NCBI GenBank assembly: GCA_000753945.1 | Contig: JQOA01000226.1 | Location: 1-24,197 of the forward strand | Length of the DNA stretch: 24,197 nucleotides | Origin: Smithella sp. D17 | GTDB taxonomy: Bacteria; Desulfobacterota; Syntrophia; Syntrophales; Smithellaceae | Direction: 5' to 3' | Translations under genes and position numbers: made by a program | The notes under the pieces: model-generated | The model's input: the letters and a program-made list of their open reading frames with translations, nothing else | Databases searched by the model: none | What the model was told of the DNA's origin: nothing | Shown: piece after piece, positions 22,481 to 24,197 of the stretch | How positions within the stretch are numbered: the stretch's first letter is position 1 | Layout: each line of letters starts with the position of its first letter

Positions 22481-24197
22481 ATGCAATTTCCACATCTTTT
22501 TTCATCTGTGACCATTAATGGTATGACTTTAAAGAATCGGGCGGTTATGCCGCCTATGGGTACGGGATATGGTAATCCCGATAGCACGGTCAGCGATCGG
22601 CTCGTGACGTACCTTTCACGGCGGGCGCAGGGTGGCACCGGCCTGATAATTACAGAGGTATGCGCGGTCGATCCGCGCGGCAAGGGTTTTCCCAATGAGA
22701 TTGGCATCTGGAGCGATGCCTTTATTCCGGGGTTGGCGCGCATTCCTGAAGCTTTGCATCACTTTGGAGCTAAGGCTGCACTTCAGCTCCATCATGCCGG
22801 CCGTGAAACTTTTGAAGATGCGATAGGCGCTATTCCCGAGGCGCCTTCGGCGATACCCAGCGTTATCCTGGGCCAGCCATGTGAGGCTATGAGCCTGGAA
22901 CGAATTGCCCAGATTGTCGAGGCCTTCGCTAGCGCGGCCGGACGCGCCAAGACGGCGGGCTTCGATGCTGTGGAGCTCCACGGGGCTCATGGATATCTGT
23001 TAAATCAATTCCTTTCTCCCTTTTCCAATCAACGCGATGATAAATACGGAGGGAGCGATGAAAACCGCGCGCGGTTTGTTTTAGAAATTATTGCGGCGGT
23101 GCGTAAGAAAGTAGGTAATGATTTTCCTGTCTGGATTCGCGTATCGGCCGATGAACTGGTACGCGGCGGGTATGATTTGCCCTTCATGCAGAAATTTGCG
23201 CCATTGATGGTGTCTGCCGGAGTTGATGCCATTCACTGTTCGGTGGGGGTTTATTCCACACCCGGCGGTTTGTCCATTGCTTCCATGGATACAGAGCCCG
23301 GTTTCAATTTGTTTCGTGCCCGCGCGCTTAAGGATGTTGTAAATGTGCCCGTTATCGGCGTGGGGCGTATCAATAATCCGGAACTGGCCGATCAGGCTAT
23401 CGCGCGGGGCGACGCCGATCTTATAAGTTTTGGACGTCAGCATCTGACCGATCCCGACTTTATCAACAAAGTTCGCGATGGAGCTCTTGACGATATACGC
23501 TGGTGCACAGCCTGTAATCAGGGGTGTATTGAGCGCTTGAGTTTCGAAATGAAGTCGGCTACCTGCAGCTTCAATCCCGAATGCGGCGGCGAACATAAGG
23601 GGCAAGCCCCCAAGGCAAAACCTTCCAGGCGCGTATGGGTCATCGGCGCCGGACCGGCTGGTTTGTCGGCTGCGATGGCGGCATCAGCGCGTGGGCATAA
23701 GGTGGAAGTATTTGAGAAGGAAGAAAAACCCGGAGGGCAGTTATTATCAGCCAGCCAGCCGCCTCACAAATCGGCTTTCAAGGACTGGGTCATCTGGTCG
23801 CTGCGTCAGCTGAAAAAAAGTTCCACACCTGTTCATTGTCAAAACCTGATCAGCAAAGAAAAAATAAAACAGCATATGCCAGAGGCGGTGATCCTTGCCT
23901 GTGGCGCATATCCGGTCACGCTTCCCATTCCCGGCCTTGACTCCGAAAAGGTGGTTGATGCCCGTGACGTTCTTACAGGCAGGGTTGAACTTAAAAGTCC
24001 GGCTGTTGTTCTGGGCGCTGGTTATGTGGGTATGGAAACAGCTGATTATTTGCTATCCAAAGGTATACCGGTTACGGTTCTGGAGATGCAGGCATTTCCT
24101 CCGGTTGGCAAGTTAACGGCGCATGGATACTGGCTGCACAAACGCATCAAAAGTGCCGGCGGCAGACTGGTCTTTGGTGCTCAGGTAACAGGCATTG
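22481..24197 (+). CDS. old-yellow-enzyme/FAD oxidoreductase, partial (2,4-dienoyl-CoA reductase type)
   Basis: An open frame of 572 codons that continues past the window end, so the 3' end is missing. Residues about 1-340 form an old-yellow-enzyme TIM barrel that binds FMN: NRAVMPPMGTGY, ALQLHHAGRE, the active-site ELHGAHGYLLNQFLSP, and SFGRQHLTDPDF. A 4Fe-4S motif with Cys in CTACNQGC and a later CSFNPECG is at about 345-370. From about 384 a nucleotide-binding GAGPAGLSAA begins an FAD domain, and GAGYVGMETA near the end a second one for NAD(P)H. This is the layout of 2,4-dienoyl-CoA reductase and relatives. The gene is visibly more GC-rich than its neighbours. Substrate is not certain. Confidence 0.88.
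   Translation, partial: MQFPHLFSSVTINGMTLKNRAVMPPMGTGYGNPDSTVSDRLVTYLSRRAQGGTGLIITEVCAVDPRGKGFPNEIGIWSDAFIPGLARIPEALHHFGAKAALQLHHAGRETFEDAIGAIPEAPSAIPSVILGQPCEAMSLERIAQIVEAFASAAGRAKTAGFDAVELHGAHGYLLNQFLSPFSNQRDDKYGGSDENRARFVLEIIAAVRKKVGNDFPVWIRVSADELVRGGYDLPFMQKFAPLMVSAGVDAIHCSVGVYSTPGGLSIASMDTEPGFNLFRARALKDVVNVPVIGVGRINNPELADQAIARGDADLISFGRQHLTDPDFINKVRDGALDDIRWCTACNQGCIERLSFEMKSATCSFNPECGGEHKGQAPKAKPSRRVWVIGAGPAGLSAAMAASARGHKVEVFEKEEKPGGQLLSASQPPHKSAFKDWVIWSLRQLKKSSTPVHCQNLISKEKIKQHMPEAVILACGAYPVTLPIPGLDSEKVVDARDVLTGRVELKSPAVVLGAGYVGMETADYLLSKGIPVTVLEMQAFPPVGKLTAHGYWLHKRIKSAGGRLVFGAQVTGI

Noticed and set aside
22616..23605. Long minus-strand ORFs (124 and 174 codons) opposite the flavoenzyme gene.
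   Set aside because: They are antisense to a clear, motif-rich old-yellow-enzyme frame; their length comes from the GC-rich codons of the sense gene.
1..24197. CRISPR arrays, rRNA and tRNA genes.
   Set aside because: No regularly spaced direct repeats and no cloverleaf or rRNA-like sequence were seen by eye; a covariance-model search was not possible.

Overview
The window looks like a chromosome segment from a Gram-negative anaerobe, most likely a Desulfobacterota (former Deltaproteobacteria) lineage such as Syntrophales. This placement is inference. It rests on outer-membrane genes (lptD, an MltB-type lipoprotein, a LapA-like protein), an NtrB/NtrC-type pair, iron-sulfur and radical-SAM enzymes, a rubrerythrin-like ferritin, a dienoyl-CoA-reductase-type flavoenzyme, and above all a GAK-type gene set, which I associate mainly with this group. 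No rRNA, tRNA, CRISPR array, integrase or transposase gene was seen.

Region 1 (46-6456, minus strand) is one tight six-gene operon. In transcription order it encodes a PHP-domain hydrolase, a small amphi-Trp protein, a PhoU-like/aminoglycoside-phosphotransferase-like fusion, a RimK-like ATP-grasp ligase, an HprK-related kinase and a CofD-related protein. Four of these are the members of the bioinformatically named GAK system, whose biochemistry is, to my knowledge, unknown. Genes overlap by 8 and 14 bases or are separated by 5 to 18. A good sigma70-like promoter with a 32-base palindrome across its -10 box sits just upstream. This is the most interesting part of the window.

Region 2 (6547-7850) is a junction zone. 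It holds a MITE-like element, a two-gene unit (DUF3562-like protein plus AhpD-like carboxymuconolactone decarboxylase family protein), a second palindromic repeat, and a metallo-beta-lactamase-fold gene wrecked by an internal deletion.

Region 3 (7866-14694, plus strand) carries folC, lptD, a membrane histidine kinase and an NtrC-type sigma54 activator in a row: folate polyglutamylation, LPS export, and a two-component system possibly tied to the envelope. Region 4 (14700-16006) is accessory: a composite palindromic repeat block, a LapA-like membrane protein and an AT-rich, N-terminally truncated DprA-like gene.

Region 5 (16112-24197) returns to housekeeping genes: an MltB-type lytic transglycosylase (minus), a QueG-like double-cluster iron-sulfur protein, greA (minus), moaA, a SAM methyltransferase directly abutting an AmrS-type radical SAM enzyme, a ferritin-like protein, and an old-yellow-enzyme/FAD fusion cut by the window end.
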